Origin: an uncultured Clostridia bacterium
GTDB taxonomy: Bacteria; Bacillota; Clostridia; TANB77; CAG-508
Assembly (NCBI GenBank): GCA_947599995.1
Contig: CANQFW010000003.1
Coordinates: forward strand, 1-34,687
Reading direction: 5' to 3'
Length of the DNA stretch: 34,687 nucleotides
Positions within the stretch are counted from its first letter, which is position 1; each line of letters opens with the position of its first letter. Shown here one piece after another: positions 25,398-34,085 of this stretch. The position numbers and the translations under genes are program-made. Under the pieces are notes generated by a model. The model did no database searches. It saw only the letters and a program-made list of their open reading frames with translations, and was not told the origin of the DNA.

Positions 25398-26591
25398 TTA
25401 CGAAATTGTCACTCTTCCATATACACCTCCACCACCAGAGTGTACATGTACATCTCCATTTATTGCATTAACAATATTTTCAGCTACTTTTGCTCCCACA
25501 ACAGCTTCAATATCATCAGCTCCTACGTTATGCAAAATGTTCATTTCTGTTCCAAATGTGTCTATTAGTTTTTCGATAGTCTTCTTACCAACCCCTGGTA
25601 TAAATGAAAGCGGAATTTGATATATATATGGTGGTCTAAATTCTGGGCTTTTTGTATGTTCTTTATCTTTTATTAATTCTATTCTATCAAATACGCCAAA
25701 AGTTATATTATTTCCACCGCATTTTGGGCAGACAGTTGCAACTTCGTTTATTTCTATAGAATCGTTACAGTCTTCGCAAAAACTTCTATGGTATTTCCCA
25801 AGTTTTGGATCTAAACCGTAGTTTGCTAAAACTTTCCTTCCATCTTCTCTTTTTAATGCTTTTACAACCTCTTTATATGATATACCTCCTAATTGCAATT
25901 TGTTGTATTCTCTTGCAATTTTAGGAAGAGAATGTGCATCTGAGTTTGTTAGAAATGTTTTATCTTCTAATTCTGATATTGTATCTGCCAAAAATGTATC
26001 TGAACTTAGCCCTAACTCTACAGCAAATATTTTATTATATTTTTCCTTAAATATGTCTTTTAATCTGTCAGTACAGTTTCCATAGTAACTTTTATGAGGT
26101 GTAAAAATATGTGCTGGAATTAAAATTCCATTATTTTCCTCAACTATATCTATAAGTTCATATGCAGATAAATCTGATCTTTGCGTGCTAAGTGTTACAT
26201 TTTTTACATGCCTACTTAAAATATTTGAAAACGATTTTATGTCTTTTAGGAATGGAAAAAAGCATATATTGTGAGCACTTCCACATTTACCATTTCTCCC
26301 TTTTTCAGATGTTTCTACTTCGCTTCCAAGCAAAATACATACTTTATCTTTGTAAATTATTCCACCATCTTTTAATTCATACGCATCTCCTTGTTTTAAA
26401 AATGTTTCTATATCTTCTATTACATAAGGTGATGCACAATCTATAATTCCAACTACACTAACTCCTTTCCTCTGTGCACATTCTTTTGCTATGTTAGCAA
26501 AGTTCAGGCTTCTTGCGGCTGTGATTTTAATTGGCTTTCCTGTTTCACTTCTTCCTATATGAACATGCATATCTGCAAATACTTCGTACAT
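25398..26591 (-). CDS. PHP-domain endonuclease Q-like protein (TIGR00375/YqxK group)
   Basis: This 397-residue protein has the architecture of EndoQ, which nicks DNA 5' of deaminated bases (uracil, hypoxanthine) or abasic sites. The N-terminal PHP metal-dependent domain begins FADMHVHIG (H9, H11) and contains LGSEVETSE, LIPAHIFTPH and FLTNSDAHS. A C4 zinc finger follows (CEDCND and CPKCGG). The C-terminal helix-hairpin-helix region has IPGVGKKTIEKLIDTFG. The ATG at 26591 is chosen because GGAGGAATAAA is directly upstream; the frame extends farther but would overlap the upstream gene. The start lies 1 nt after the upstream stop codon, so the two genes are translationally coupled. Family assignment is strong; deaminated-base activity is inferred from homologues. 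Confidence 0.85.
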   Translation of the reverse strand: MYEVFADMHVHIGRSETGKPIKITAARSLNFANIAKECAQRKGVSVVGIIDCASPYVIEDIETFLKQGDAYELKDGGIIYKDKVCILLGSEVETSEKGRNGKCGSAHNICFFPFLKDIKSFSNILSRHVKNVTLSTQRSDLSAYELIDIVEENNGILIPAHIFTPHKSYYGNCTDRLKDIFKEKYNKIFAVELGLSSDTFLADTISELEDKTFLTNSDAHSLPKIAREYNKLQLGGISYKEVVKALKREDGRKVLANYGLDPKLGKYHRSFCEDCNDSIEINEVATVCPKCGGNNITFGVFDRIELIKDKEHTKSPEFRPPYIYQIPLSFIPGVGKKTIEKLIDTFGTEMNILHNVGADDIEAVVGAKVAENIVNAINGDVHVHSGGGGVYGRVTIS

Positions 26592-26592
26592 T

Positions 26593-27411
26593 TTATTCCT
26601 CCAATTTATATTTTGACTCATGATTCATTACTTTATTTGCAATTTCCTTGCTGAATAATGCTCTATTATTCTTTTTTTCTAATAATTCATATTCTGTTAC
26701 AGTATCATCTTCTTCATATAATTCTTTCGCATCTATTTTACCTTTTTTTATTAGAACATTGTCTATTTTCTTTGAATATTTATTAGATAATATTGCTATA
26801 TATGTTTTTACATTAGCTTCTTTGTTATGCAAATTTACTAACTTCTTTATTATAGGAACTTCTATTATTTCTTTTATATATACTTTTTCTACTTCTTCTA
26901 TAAATTGTATAAATAAATCCATATATCTATTATCTGTGTTTCTTAAATTTCTTTCTTTTAGAACTATAATCGCTTCTTCTGTTGTAAATGCTTCTCTTTC
27001 CACTCTATTTAATATTAACCCAACAAATTGGTCAACTACTTCCAAAATATCACTTTCACGCTCACGTTTTTTATTTCCGCTATACCTATTTATCTCTTCA
27101 CATATCTTGCAGAATCTTTTGTTAAATCCTAATGTTTGTAGGTAGTCTGCTCCATCTTTAGCAAATGTTTCTAGTTTTCCTATTTTTTGTGCATTATCTA
27201 TTTTTCTACAATTACATAAAAGCATTGCCGTTAATACTAAATTTCTGTCTATATCTATATTCATATATTCCATAAAAATTCTTGCAATTTCAGTTTTTAA
27301 TACTACTGATTTATCAAAAAATATTCCTGTCTTTTTTGATAAGTAATATGCTATAACCATTTTTTGTCCTATGTCTTTTTCATCTAATATATATTCTGCA
27401 AAATTATCCAT
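26593..27411 (-). CDS. Degenerate HD-GYP-like protein coupled to the EndoQ-like gene
   Basis: This 272-residue protein has no intact known motif but lines up with HD-GYP domains. LTAMLLCNCRKID lies where LAALLHDIGKI is expected, and KDGADYLQTLGF matches the following helix. EINRYSGNKKRERESDILEVVDQFVGLI parallels the HHE...GYP...ILAVADVFDAL stretch, and the TTEEAIIVL pattern follows. The His-Asp metal ligands and the GYP triad are absent, so it is probably a sensor or scaffold rather than a phosphodiesterase. The ATG at 27411 follows AGGAGG. It has its own promoter at 27442-27470 and heads a two-gene operon. Confidence 0.55.
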   Translation of the reverse strand: MDNFAEYILDEKDIGQKMVIAYYLSKKTGIFFDKSVVLKTEIARIFMEYMNIDIDRNLVLTAMLLCNCRKIDNAQKIGKLETFAKDGADYLQTLGFNKRFCKICEEINRYSGNKKRERESDILEVVDQFVGLILNRVEREAFTTEEAIIVLKERNLRNTDNRYMDLFIQFIEEVEKVYIKEIIEVPIIKKLVNLHNKEANVKTYIAILSNKYSKKIDNVLIKKGKIDAKELYEEDDTVTEYELLEKKNNRALFSKEIANKVMNHESKYKLEE

Positions 27412-27441
27412 TTGTTCCTCCTAAGTATTTTATTCCTTTTT

Positions 27442-27470
27442 ATTATATTTCATAATTCGTCAAATAGCAA
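27442..27470 (-). promoter_or_regulatory. Sigma-A-type promoter of the HD-like/EndoQ operon
   Basis: The minus strand reads TTGCTA, 17 nt, TATAAT, about 30 nt before the ATG. Confidence 0.75.
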
Positions 27471-27615
27471 GATATTTTTACAAAAAAATTATTATATTGT
27501 TACCTATTAATATTTTAATATGCAACTGTTTTAAAATAAAACTTAACTATTAGCTTCATTTGAATAATTATAAATAAAGTGTAAATAATAACCTAAGAAG
27601 GAGAATAATTTTAAT

Positions 27616-28323
27616 ATGAGTATACTTAAAATTATAATTTTATCAATTTCATCAATAGTAGAATTGTTTATTTTAACAAAAATAATGGGGAATAAAGAAA
27701 TGTCTCAGCTTAGTATGTTTGACTACATTGTAAGCATTACAATTGGCTCTATTGCAGCCGAAATGTCAACATCTCTGGAAGACGATTTTTGGCAACCCGT
27801 TGTTGCTATGTTAGTTTATGCTATAGTTTCTATACTAATTTCAATTTTATCATCAAAGAGCTTAAAATTACGTCGAGGCTTTTTGGGTACTACATTAATA
27901 CTGTATGATAATGGAACTTTATATAATAAAAACTTTAAAACTGCCAAATTGGATATAAACGAATTTTTAATGCTTTGCAGGATAAATGGATATTTTAATT
28001 TATCGGATATACAGACTGCTCTTTTAGAATCAAATGGTAAAATAAGTTTTTTGCCTAAAGCGGAGAAAAGACCAACAATAACCTCAGATTTCAATTTAAA
28101 TCCTTCTCAAGATCGTATTACAGTTAATGTAATACTTGATGGTAAACTTTTGCAAGATAATCTAGATTATACCGGAAACGATTATGTTTGGCTTCAAAAA
28201 GAGCTTGTAAAGCAGGGTTTTTCTGATGTTAAAGATATATTTTTAGCTACTTGCGATCAGAATAATTGTCTTTCGATTTATTCTAAAAATAATTTACAGA
28301 ATAAACATGATTTTTTTGATTAG
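27616..28323 (+). CDS. DUF421 membrane protein (YetF/YdfR-like)
   Basis: This 235-residue protein has three N-terminal membrane helices (about residues 3-20, 35-50 and 58-78), with the family motif KIMGNKEMSQLSMFDYIVSITIGSIAAEMS. The cytoplasmic YetF-type domain follows: LYDNGTLYNKNFKTAKLDINEFLMLCR, then DIQTALLESNGKISFLPKAEKRP, and a degenerate repeat near DYVWLQKELVKQGF. The function of the family is not settled; several Bacillus members are spore-membrane proteins. The ATG follows AAGGAG. An upstream TTGAAT is a possible -35, but the -10 is poor. Confidence 0.85.
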   Translation: MSILKIIILSISSIVELFILTKIMGNKEMSQLSMFDYIVSITIGSIAAEMSTSLEDDFWQPVVAMLVYAIVSILISILSSKSLKLRRGFLGTTLILYDNGTLYNKNFKTAKLDINEFLMLCRINGYFNLSDIQTALLESNGKISFLPKAEKRPTITSDFNLNPSQDRITVNVILDGKLLQDNLDYTGNDYVWLQKELVKQGFSDVKDIFLATCDQNNCLSIYSKNNLQNKHDFFD

Positions 28324-28326
28324 TTT

Positions 28327-28362
28327 AATATTGCTTTGCATTTAATAGTAGAAAGCATTATT
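28327..28362. terminator. Bidirectional terminator between convergent genes
   Basis: AATATTGCTTT pairs with AAAGCATTATT, with a mismatch near the base. It overlaps the last codons of the yolD-like gene and follows the DUF421 stop by 4 nt. Confidence 0.5.
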
Positions 28363-28765
28363 CTATTTGGCTAATTTCTTCTATTGGTATTTCTCTTTTA
28401 TCTTCTAGTATGATCAAATGCCTATATTCATCTATTTTTTTTATGTTTCCTGTAACTGTCACATACTCTCCACCATCTTTTATTAAATCTGGCAAGAAAA
28501 ACGTAACTGTTACTTTAGGTTTTGAACCTATTTGTTTTCGTATTTCTTGAAATTTAATATCTAGGCATTTTTTAAATTCCTCATCAAGACTCTTTCTTTT
28601 AATTGTTTGCCTTGCTGTTTCCTTTATTTCTTCCTCATATCCATTCAATGCTGCAAATGGTGCAAATTGAGCCGCTCTTGCATATATTGACATTTGAGGA
28701 TGTTTCTTTGATACATGATGTGATATATTTATAATATCTTTGTATTTTTCATAATTATAATTCAT
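28358..28765 (-). CDS. YolD-like protein
   Basis: This 135-residue protein begins with the conserved block YKDIINISHHVSKKHPQMSI followed by ARAAQFAPFAALNGYEEEI, characteristic of YolD-like proteins, and ends in a beta-rich domain (GEYVTVTGNIKKIDEYRHLIIL, split here by function as an Sm/OB-like fold). YolD-like genes accompany Y-family polymerases of the UvrX/YqjW type in Firmicutes, and here the gene follows polY by 38 nt. The molecular role is not established. An AAAGGA site lies upstream, with a competing out-of-frame ATG at 28773. Confidence 0.85.
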   Translation of the reverse strand: MNYNYEKYKDIINISHHVSKKHPQMSIYARAAQFAPFAALNGYEEEIKETARQTIKRKSLDEEFKKCLDIKFQEIRKQIGSKPKVTVTFFLPDLIKDGGEYVTVTGNIKKIDEYRHLIILEDKREIPIEEISQIE

Positions 28766-28803
28766 AAATTCATAATATTTCCTTTCATTGTTATTTGTCA
28801 GTA

Positions 28804-30301
28804 TTATCCTCTATGTCCTCCTATTTGGCCATTTCTTTCAATAGTAGTTCCGTCCTTCTTCTAAATTCATTCCCTTTATAATTGAATTTTTACCATACTT
28901 TCTTTTTATACCTATCATTGCTTTTTGGATTTTTCTTTCAGCTATTTCTTTTTCTCTTTTTTTACTGGTTTCTTTATAGTCTGCAAACAGATCTATTTGT
29001 ACAAAGCGTTGCTCGTCAATTGCTACTTGTTCACTTACTGCATTATTTGCTGTTATATTAATTCTTCTTACTAAAAGTTTATCATTTACTATTTTTTTGA
29101 ATAAAGTCATTACCGCTTCCATAATTATTTTTGTAGATGACGTTCTATGATCTAAGTTTATTGTTCCATGAGCATGCTTTGGAACTCTTCTTCCATACCT
29201 ATCTATCGTAATTTCACCTTTATATAGTGATCTTATAGATGGATTTATTAAATTGTCTATATCATATCCTATAGTTAAAACCATCTGATTAGTAACCAGT
29301 TTTTTTTCAACTAATTCTAGAGTAAGTAATTCCGTCATTTCTTTTACAATAAGTTTAGTTTTTTCGTAATTATATGGACAATGCAAAACTTGTCCTGTAC
29401 TTATGCTATTTGTTTCGGGTTTATACGATTTTACATCTTTAATAGTAACTGGCTCCCACCCCCAGCTATGGTCAATAAGTAGCTCTGCATTTATGCCAAA
29501 CAATTTATACAATAATTCTTCATTTCTTATTGATGTTCTTGCAACGTCTCCCATTGTATATATACCGTTTTTTTCGAGCTTTTTTGCATATCCTTTTCCT
29601 ACTCTCCAAAAATCTGTGATTGGTCTATGATTCCATAAAAATTTTCTATAGCTCATTTCATCAAGGCCTGCAATTCTAACTCCATTTTTATCTGGTCTTA
29701 CATGTTTTGCTACAATATCCATTGCAACTTTTGCAAGATATAGATTTGTTCCAATTCCTGCAGTTGCTGTGATTCCTGTTGTTTGGTAAACATCTTGTAA
29801 TATTTTGGTTACTAGGTCTTTTGCTGACATTTTGTATGTTTTTAAATAGTGCGTTATATCGCAAAAGACTTCATCTATTGAATAAACATATATATCTTCT
29901 GATGCAAAGTATTTTAAATATATGTTATATATTTTTGTACTATATTTCATATAATATGTCATTCTTGGTGGAGCTATGATATAATCTAGTTCTAAATCTA
30001 GATTCTGCTTTAATTCTATATCGTTATATGATGAACCCTTAAAGCTATGTTGGTTATTTTTTTGTCTTCGTTGCAGATTTATTTCTTTTACTTTTTGAAC
30101 TACTTCAAATAACCTTGCTCTACCTGGTATTCCGTAAACTTTTAACGATGGACTTACTGCTAAGCATATTGTTTTTTCTGTTCTACTACTATCTGCAACG
30201 ACCAGATTAGTTGTGTTTGGGTCTAAATTTCTTTCTTTACATTCAACAGAGGCATAGAAACTTTTCAAATCAATTGCAACATAGACATTTTTATCATACA
30301 T
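28804..30301 (-). CDS. Y-family DNA polymerase (UvrX/YqjW type); +1 frame break at a CGG codon near the C-terminus
   Basis: This translesion DNA polymerase is related to DinB/UmuC. It begins YVAIDLKSFYASVECKERN, with the metal Asp and steric-gate region. YVYSIDEVFCDIT holds the second catalytic Asp-Glu pair, and ITATAGIGTNLYLAKVAMDI is conserved. A helix-hairpin-helix region and a little-finger domain follow. In the first frame the protein stops after MNLEEGRNYY. The family normally ends in an EEGxTTIERNxQIGGHxA-type tail. That tail is present one frame over: skipping the C of CGG 28852-28850 gives EEGGTTIERNGQIGGHRG and a stop at 28804, 498 residues in all. Strong promoter upstream, AGAGGAGG ribosome site. 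Confidence 0.9.
28850..28852 (-). other. CGG codon at the +1 frame break in the Y-family polymerase gene
   Basis: The coding strand reads GAA GAA GGA CGG AAC. Skipping the C gives GGA GGA ACT ACT ATT, that is G-G-T-T-I, followed by ERNGQIGGH. An SD-like GAAGAAGGA ends right before the CGG. It is the only in-frame CGG in the gene. Confidence 0.75.
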
Positions 30302-30325
30302 ATTTTACCTCCTCTAACTTTTGTG

Positions 30326-30354
30326 ATTATATCACGTTTTTTTGCTTTTGTAAA
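30326..30354 (-). promoter_or_regulatory. Sigma-A-type promoter of the polY-yolD operon
   Basis: The minus strand reads TTTACA, 17 nt, TATAAT. The -35 box lies inside the palindrome at 30346-30369. Confidence 0.8.
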
Positions 30355-30369
30355 CAATTGTTTGCAAAA
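30346..30369. promoter_or_regulatory. 24-bp palindrome over the polY promoter, candidate operator
   Basis: The core AAACAATTGTTT is a perfect palindrome, extended to TTTTG...CAAAA arms with a single mismatched pair. It overlaps the polY -35 box and lies in the 147-nt divergent gap to fbp. It does not match the GAAC-N4-GTTC LexA box. The fbp side has a TATAAT at 30410-30415 with a weak -35. Confidence 0.55.
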
Positions 30370-30448
30370 TAAAATTTTAATTTTTCTTCCGTAAATAAAA
30401 ATAATATGTTATAATTAAAAACAAATCATTTAAGAAAAGAGGGATATC

Positions 30449-32401
30449 ATGGATAAAATTAACAAAAAATATCTAACATTACTTAGTAAAATATATAAAA
30501 ATGTAGACGAGGTAACCACAGAAATAATAAATCTACAAGCAATATTAAACTTACCTAAAGGAACTGAGCTGTTTATGAGCGACATACATGGCGAATATGA
30601 AGCATTTTTACAAATATTAAATAATGGTTCTGGAATAATAAAAAGTAAAATAGAAGATATATTCGGTAACTCAATTACAGCCGAAGACAGAAAAAATTTA
30701 GCAACTTTAATTTATTATCCAGAGGAAAAATTGGAATTAGAAAAAGCAACAAATAAAAATATGGATGAGTATTACAAAATAATGCTTTATAGACTAATCG
30801 ATGTTGCTCGTGCAGTAAGCTCTAAATACACTCGTTCAAAAGTTAGAAAAGCAATGCCAAAAAGTTTTGATTATATAATAGATGAATTACTTCATGCTCA
30901 AAATGATAATGAATATGATAAACAAAATTATTATGAACAGATAATAGACAGCATTATTGATTTACATCGTGCAGATAAATTTATTATAGCAATTTCTGCT
31001 TTAATAAAAAGAATGGCAATAGATCATCTTCATATAATAGGTGATATTTATGACAGAGGTCCGGGAGCTCCTGTAATTATGGACACCTTAATGAATTTTC
31101 ATTCTTTAGATATTCAGTGGGGAAATCATGATATTCTTTGGATGGGAGCAGCTTGTGGAAACGAATCTTGCATAGCAAATGTTGTTAGAATTTGCAGTAG
31201 ATATGATAACCTATCCACTTTAGAAGAAGGCTATGGAATCAATATTAGACCACTTTCTATATTTGCTCAAGAAACATATAAAGATGACCCTTGTAAAGAA
31301 TTCCTACCAAAAATATGTGAATTATCTAGATACTCTAACTCTGATAAAATATTAATGTCTAAAATACAAAAAGCTATCGCTGTAATACAATTTAAACTTG
31401 AAGGGGCATTAATAAAGAGGCATCCTGAATATCACATGAATGATAGACTTCTTATAGATAAAATAGACTATGATAAATTAGAAATAAAACTTATGCAAAA
31501 AACATATAAATTAAATGATAACAACTTTCCTACTATAGATAAAAATGATCCTTATAAATTGACAAAACAAGAAATGGAAATTGTAGATAGACTAAAAATT
31601 TCATTTATTAATAGTGAAAAATTACATAAGCATGTTTCATTTCTATATTCTAAAGGTCATATGTATCAAAAATATAATGACAACATTTTATATCATGGTT
31701 GTATACCATTAGATGAAAACGGTCAATTTGAAGAAGTTGAAATAATGGGAAAAAAAGTAAAAGGTAAAGAATTGATGGATCATATGGAAAATATAGCTTA
31801 TAAAGCATTCTTTTCTGATAAACTGTCTAACAATCAATCCGAAGTTGATTTTATGTGGTACCTATGGTGTGGTCCTAAATCTCCTTTATTTGGTAAGGAT
31901 AAGGTTGCAACTTTTGAAAGATATTTTATAGATGACAAATCAACTCATGTTGAGATAAAAAATCCATATTACTCATACCTAGATGATGAAAAAGTTTGTG
32001 ATATGATTCTTTCAAATTTCGGTATTATTTCGAAAGATGGACATATTATTAATGGTCATGTTCCTGTTAAAGCAAAAGACGGTGAAAGTCCTATTAGAGG
32101 TAACGGCAAGTTAATCGTTATTGATGGTGGATTTGCAAAATCATATCAGAAATCTACAGGTCTTGCCGGTTATACTTTAACCTATAATTCAAATGGTCTT
32201 GTATTAGCTGCAAATGAGCCTTTTGAGTCTAGAAATAAGGCTATTCTTGACGGGCTAGACATTAAAAGTCAAACTATATTAAAACAATATGTTAAAGATA
32301 GAAGACGTGTTAGAGATACTGATATTGGAAAGAATTTGCAAGCTCAGATTAATGATTTGAAACTTCTTCTTAACGCCTATCTGGATGGAGATTTAAAGTA
32401 A
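30449..32401 (+). CDS. fbp: Class III fructose-1,6-bisphosphatase (Firmicutes type)
   Basis: This gluconeogenic enzyme hydrolyses fructose-1,6-bisphosphate to fructose-6-phosphate. Length (650 residues) and sequence match the Bacillus-type class III enzyme, which has a metallophosphoesterase core: SDIHGE (44-49), GDIYDRG (198-204) and GNHD (225-228), with IINGHVPVKAKDGESP later and VIDGGFAKSYQKSTG near the C-terminus. The ATG at 30449 follows AAGAGGGAT. It is a single-gene unit divergent from polY, ending before the terminator at 32474-32506. Confidence 0.96.
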   Translation: MDKINKKYLTLLSKIYKNVDEVTTEIINLQAILNLPKGTELFMSDIHGEYEAFLQILNNGSGIIKSKIEDIFGNSITAEDRKNLATLIYYPEEKLELEKATNKNMDEYYKIMLYRLIDVARAVSSKYTRSKVRKAMPKSFDYIIDELLHAQNDNEYDKQNYYEQIIDSIIDLHRADKFIIAISALIKRMAIDHLHIIGDIYDRGPGAPVIMDTLMNFHSLDIQWGNHDILWMGAACGNESCIANVVRICSRYDNLSTLEEGYGINIRPLSIFAQETYKDDPCKEFLPKICELSRYSNSDKILMSKIQKAIAVIQFKLEGALIKRHPEYHMNDRLLIDKIDYDKLEIKLMQKTYKLNDNNFPTIDKNDPYKLTKQEMEIVDRLKISFINSEKLHKHVSFLYSKGHMYQKYNDNILYHGCIPLDENGQFEEVEIMGKKVKGKELMDHMENIAYKAFFSDKLSNNQSEVDFMWYLWCGPKSPLFGKDKVATFERYFIDDKSTHVEIKNPYYSYLDDEKVCDMILSNFGIISKDGHIINGHVPVKAKDGESPIRGNGKLIVIDGGFAKSYQKSTGLAGYTLTYNSNGLVLAANEPFESRNKAILDGLDIKSQTILKQYVKDRRRVRDTDIGKNLQAQINDLKLLLNAYLDGDLK

Positions 32402-32473
32402 ATTTTTAAATATATTTTAATACTACATCGTTTTAATGATAAGAACAACATTTTAGAAACTTTTATTATTACC

Positions 32474-32506
32474 AAAAGGAAGACACTATAATAATGTCTT
32501 CCTTTT
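32474..32506. terminator. Bidirectional terminator between fbp and the flavoprotein gene
   Basis: A perfect 12-bp stem, AAAAGGAAGACA with TGTCTTCCTTTT (9-nt loop), lies between two convergent genes with T-rich flanks. Confidence 0.85.
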
Positions 32507-32541
32507 ATTTTAATACAAAAAAAATTGTATTTTTTACTAAC

Positions 32542-33954
32542 TTATTTTTTAAAGCTTTTTGTTAATATTCGAGCTAAAAGCACTCCATTAACAGATGCCG
32601 GCATCAGTCCATGAGTAGGTCCTGAACCATCTCCTATGCCATATAATCCTTCAATACTAGTTTCGCAATCTTTAGATAACTCCAATATCAAGCTGTAAAA
32701 TTTTATTTCAGGTGCATACAACAAATTGTTATTATCTGCAAATCCCGGAGCAATAATATCCATCTTATCGATAAATCCAAGAATATCCATAACAATGCGA
32801 TGTGGCATTGCAAGTGAAATATCACCAGGAGTTGCTGACGCTAAAGTAGGAACAACTGAATTACAAGAAAGTGCCTCTACTGTTGTTCCTTTGCCTTGTC
32901 TTAAGTCTTCCAATCTTTGGACTACAGGCTGGCCTCTCCCTATATTATTAATATTTCTTGCAATGCTTTTTGTCATTTCAAATGGATTCTTTACTCCAGA
33001 TATCGATACTAACAATGCTAGATTGGTATTTTCACTCACTGGCTCTAGAAAACTATGCCCATTTACTAAAGTCATTTTACCCTTGTATGACTCAGCAGAA
33101 ACAAAACCAGAAGGATTCTGGCAAAATGTGCGAACCATGTCTTTATATGGCTCTGGATATCCTATAAATTTGCCTTCGTATAAAACCTCGTTTATGTCCT
33201 TCATGACAGTATCATGCAATTCATATCGTACGCCTAAATCTGCCGAACCAAAATTGTAGGATATTTTATGCTCTTGGCACATTTTTTCCAGCCACTCAGT
33301 TCCGCTTCTTCCAATTGCTAATACAACAGTATTTGATTTAATCTGTTTAGTTTTTCCCTGTTTACTATAAGTTATGCCATAAACTTTTTTGCTTTTTACA
33401 AGCAAATCTGTCACTTCAGTATCAAACCATATTGTGACATTGTGTTCTTCCAACCACTTCTCCAGGTTTTGGTACACTTTACGAGCTCCATCTGTTCCTA
33501 AATGACGGATTCTTGAGCATTTAGCTTTTAAATCCGCTGAGCGAAGATATGGATTTAATGTATTATTAATATAGTTAATTCCATCTTCCCCTTGAACCTT
33601 GGTAGTTGCTCCAAGCTGCAAATATACCAAATCTGTATAATTATATAATTCTACAGACTCTGAAAAATTCATGTGTAATCCTAAATTTCCTCGAACAATT
33701 GTATCTGATTTATTTGGTAACAATAATTTACCATCAGAAAAAGCTCCTGCACCAGATGAACCATGAGTAATGGCGCAAACCTTGCATTTAGCACATTTTT
33801 CTGCCCCTTCTTGCATTGGGCAAACTCTTTGCATAAGCCTTTTGCCTTGTTCAATGATTAACACTTTTATATCAGGATTCCGGGTGACTAGCTCATATGC
33901 GCAAAACATTCCTGATGGTCCGCCGCCAACAATAATTAAATCAAAATCGTTCAT
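32542..33954 (-). CDS. FAD-dependent dehydrogenase of the COG2509 type
   Basis: This 470-residue flavoprotein begins with the dinucleotide fold DLIIVGGGPSGMFCAYEL and the acidic end VLIIEQG. A Cys-rich block follows (CPMQEGAEKCAKCKVC, about residues 45-60), then the family motif GSSGAGAFSDGKL. Later come VVLAIGRSGTEWLE and a C-terminal FAD contact GLYGIGDGSGPTHGLMPASVNG. The substrate is unknown. The ATG follows AAAGGAGGAATCACA. The gene is visibly less AT-rich than its neighbours and carries the only in-frame CGG in the window that needs no shift (codon 25, Arg in VTRNPD). A recent origin by transfer is possible but not shown. Confidence 0.88.
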   Translation of the reverse strand: MNDFDLIIVGGGPSGMFCAYELVTRNPDIKVLIIEQGKRLMQRVCPMQEGAEKCAKCKVCAITHGSSGAGAFSDGKLLLPNKSDTIVRGNLGLHMNFSESVELYNYTDLVYLQLGATTKVQGEDGINYINNTLNPYLRSADLKAKCSRIRHLGTDGARKVYQNLEKWLEEHNVTIWFDTEVTDLLVKSKKVYGITYSKQGKTKQIKSNTVVLAIGRSGTEWLEKMCQEHKISYNFGSADLGVRYELHDTVMKDINEVLYEGKFIGYPEPYKDMVRTFCQNPSGFVSAESYKGKMTLVNGHSFLEPVSENTNLALLVSISGVKNPFEMTKSIARNINNIGRGQPVVQRLEDLRQGKGTTVEALSCNSVVPTLASATPGDISLAMPHRIVMDILGFIDKMDIIAPGFADNNNLLYAPEIKFYSLILELSKDCETSIEGLYGIGDGSGPTHGLMPASVNGVLLARILTKSFKK

Positions 33955-34085
33955 TGTGATTCCTCCTTTAGTAATATTAATGTCTGTAAGTTAGTATGAA
34001 CAGATTTCATATTTACATGATATCATAAAATCACAAAAAAATCTATAGCTTTTATCTATATTTTTTTATATTCCCTTTTTTACTT

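Noticed and set aside
26648..27145. 165-codon plus-strand open frame rich in Ser and Phe
   Set aside because: It is the mirror of the AT-rich HD-like gene on the other strand and has typical antisense composition.
4055..28860. Common upstream SD-like or downstream hairpin stimulator at the three frame breaks
   Set aside because: Only the polymerase site has an SD-like GAAGAAGGA next to the CGG; the other two share nothing beyond CGG followed by a glycine-compatible frame.
32726..33259. 177-codon plus-strand open frame
   Set aside because: It lies antisense inside the flavoprotein gene, has no ribosome site and no recognisable domains.
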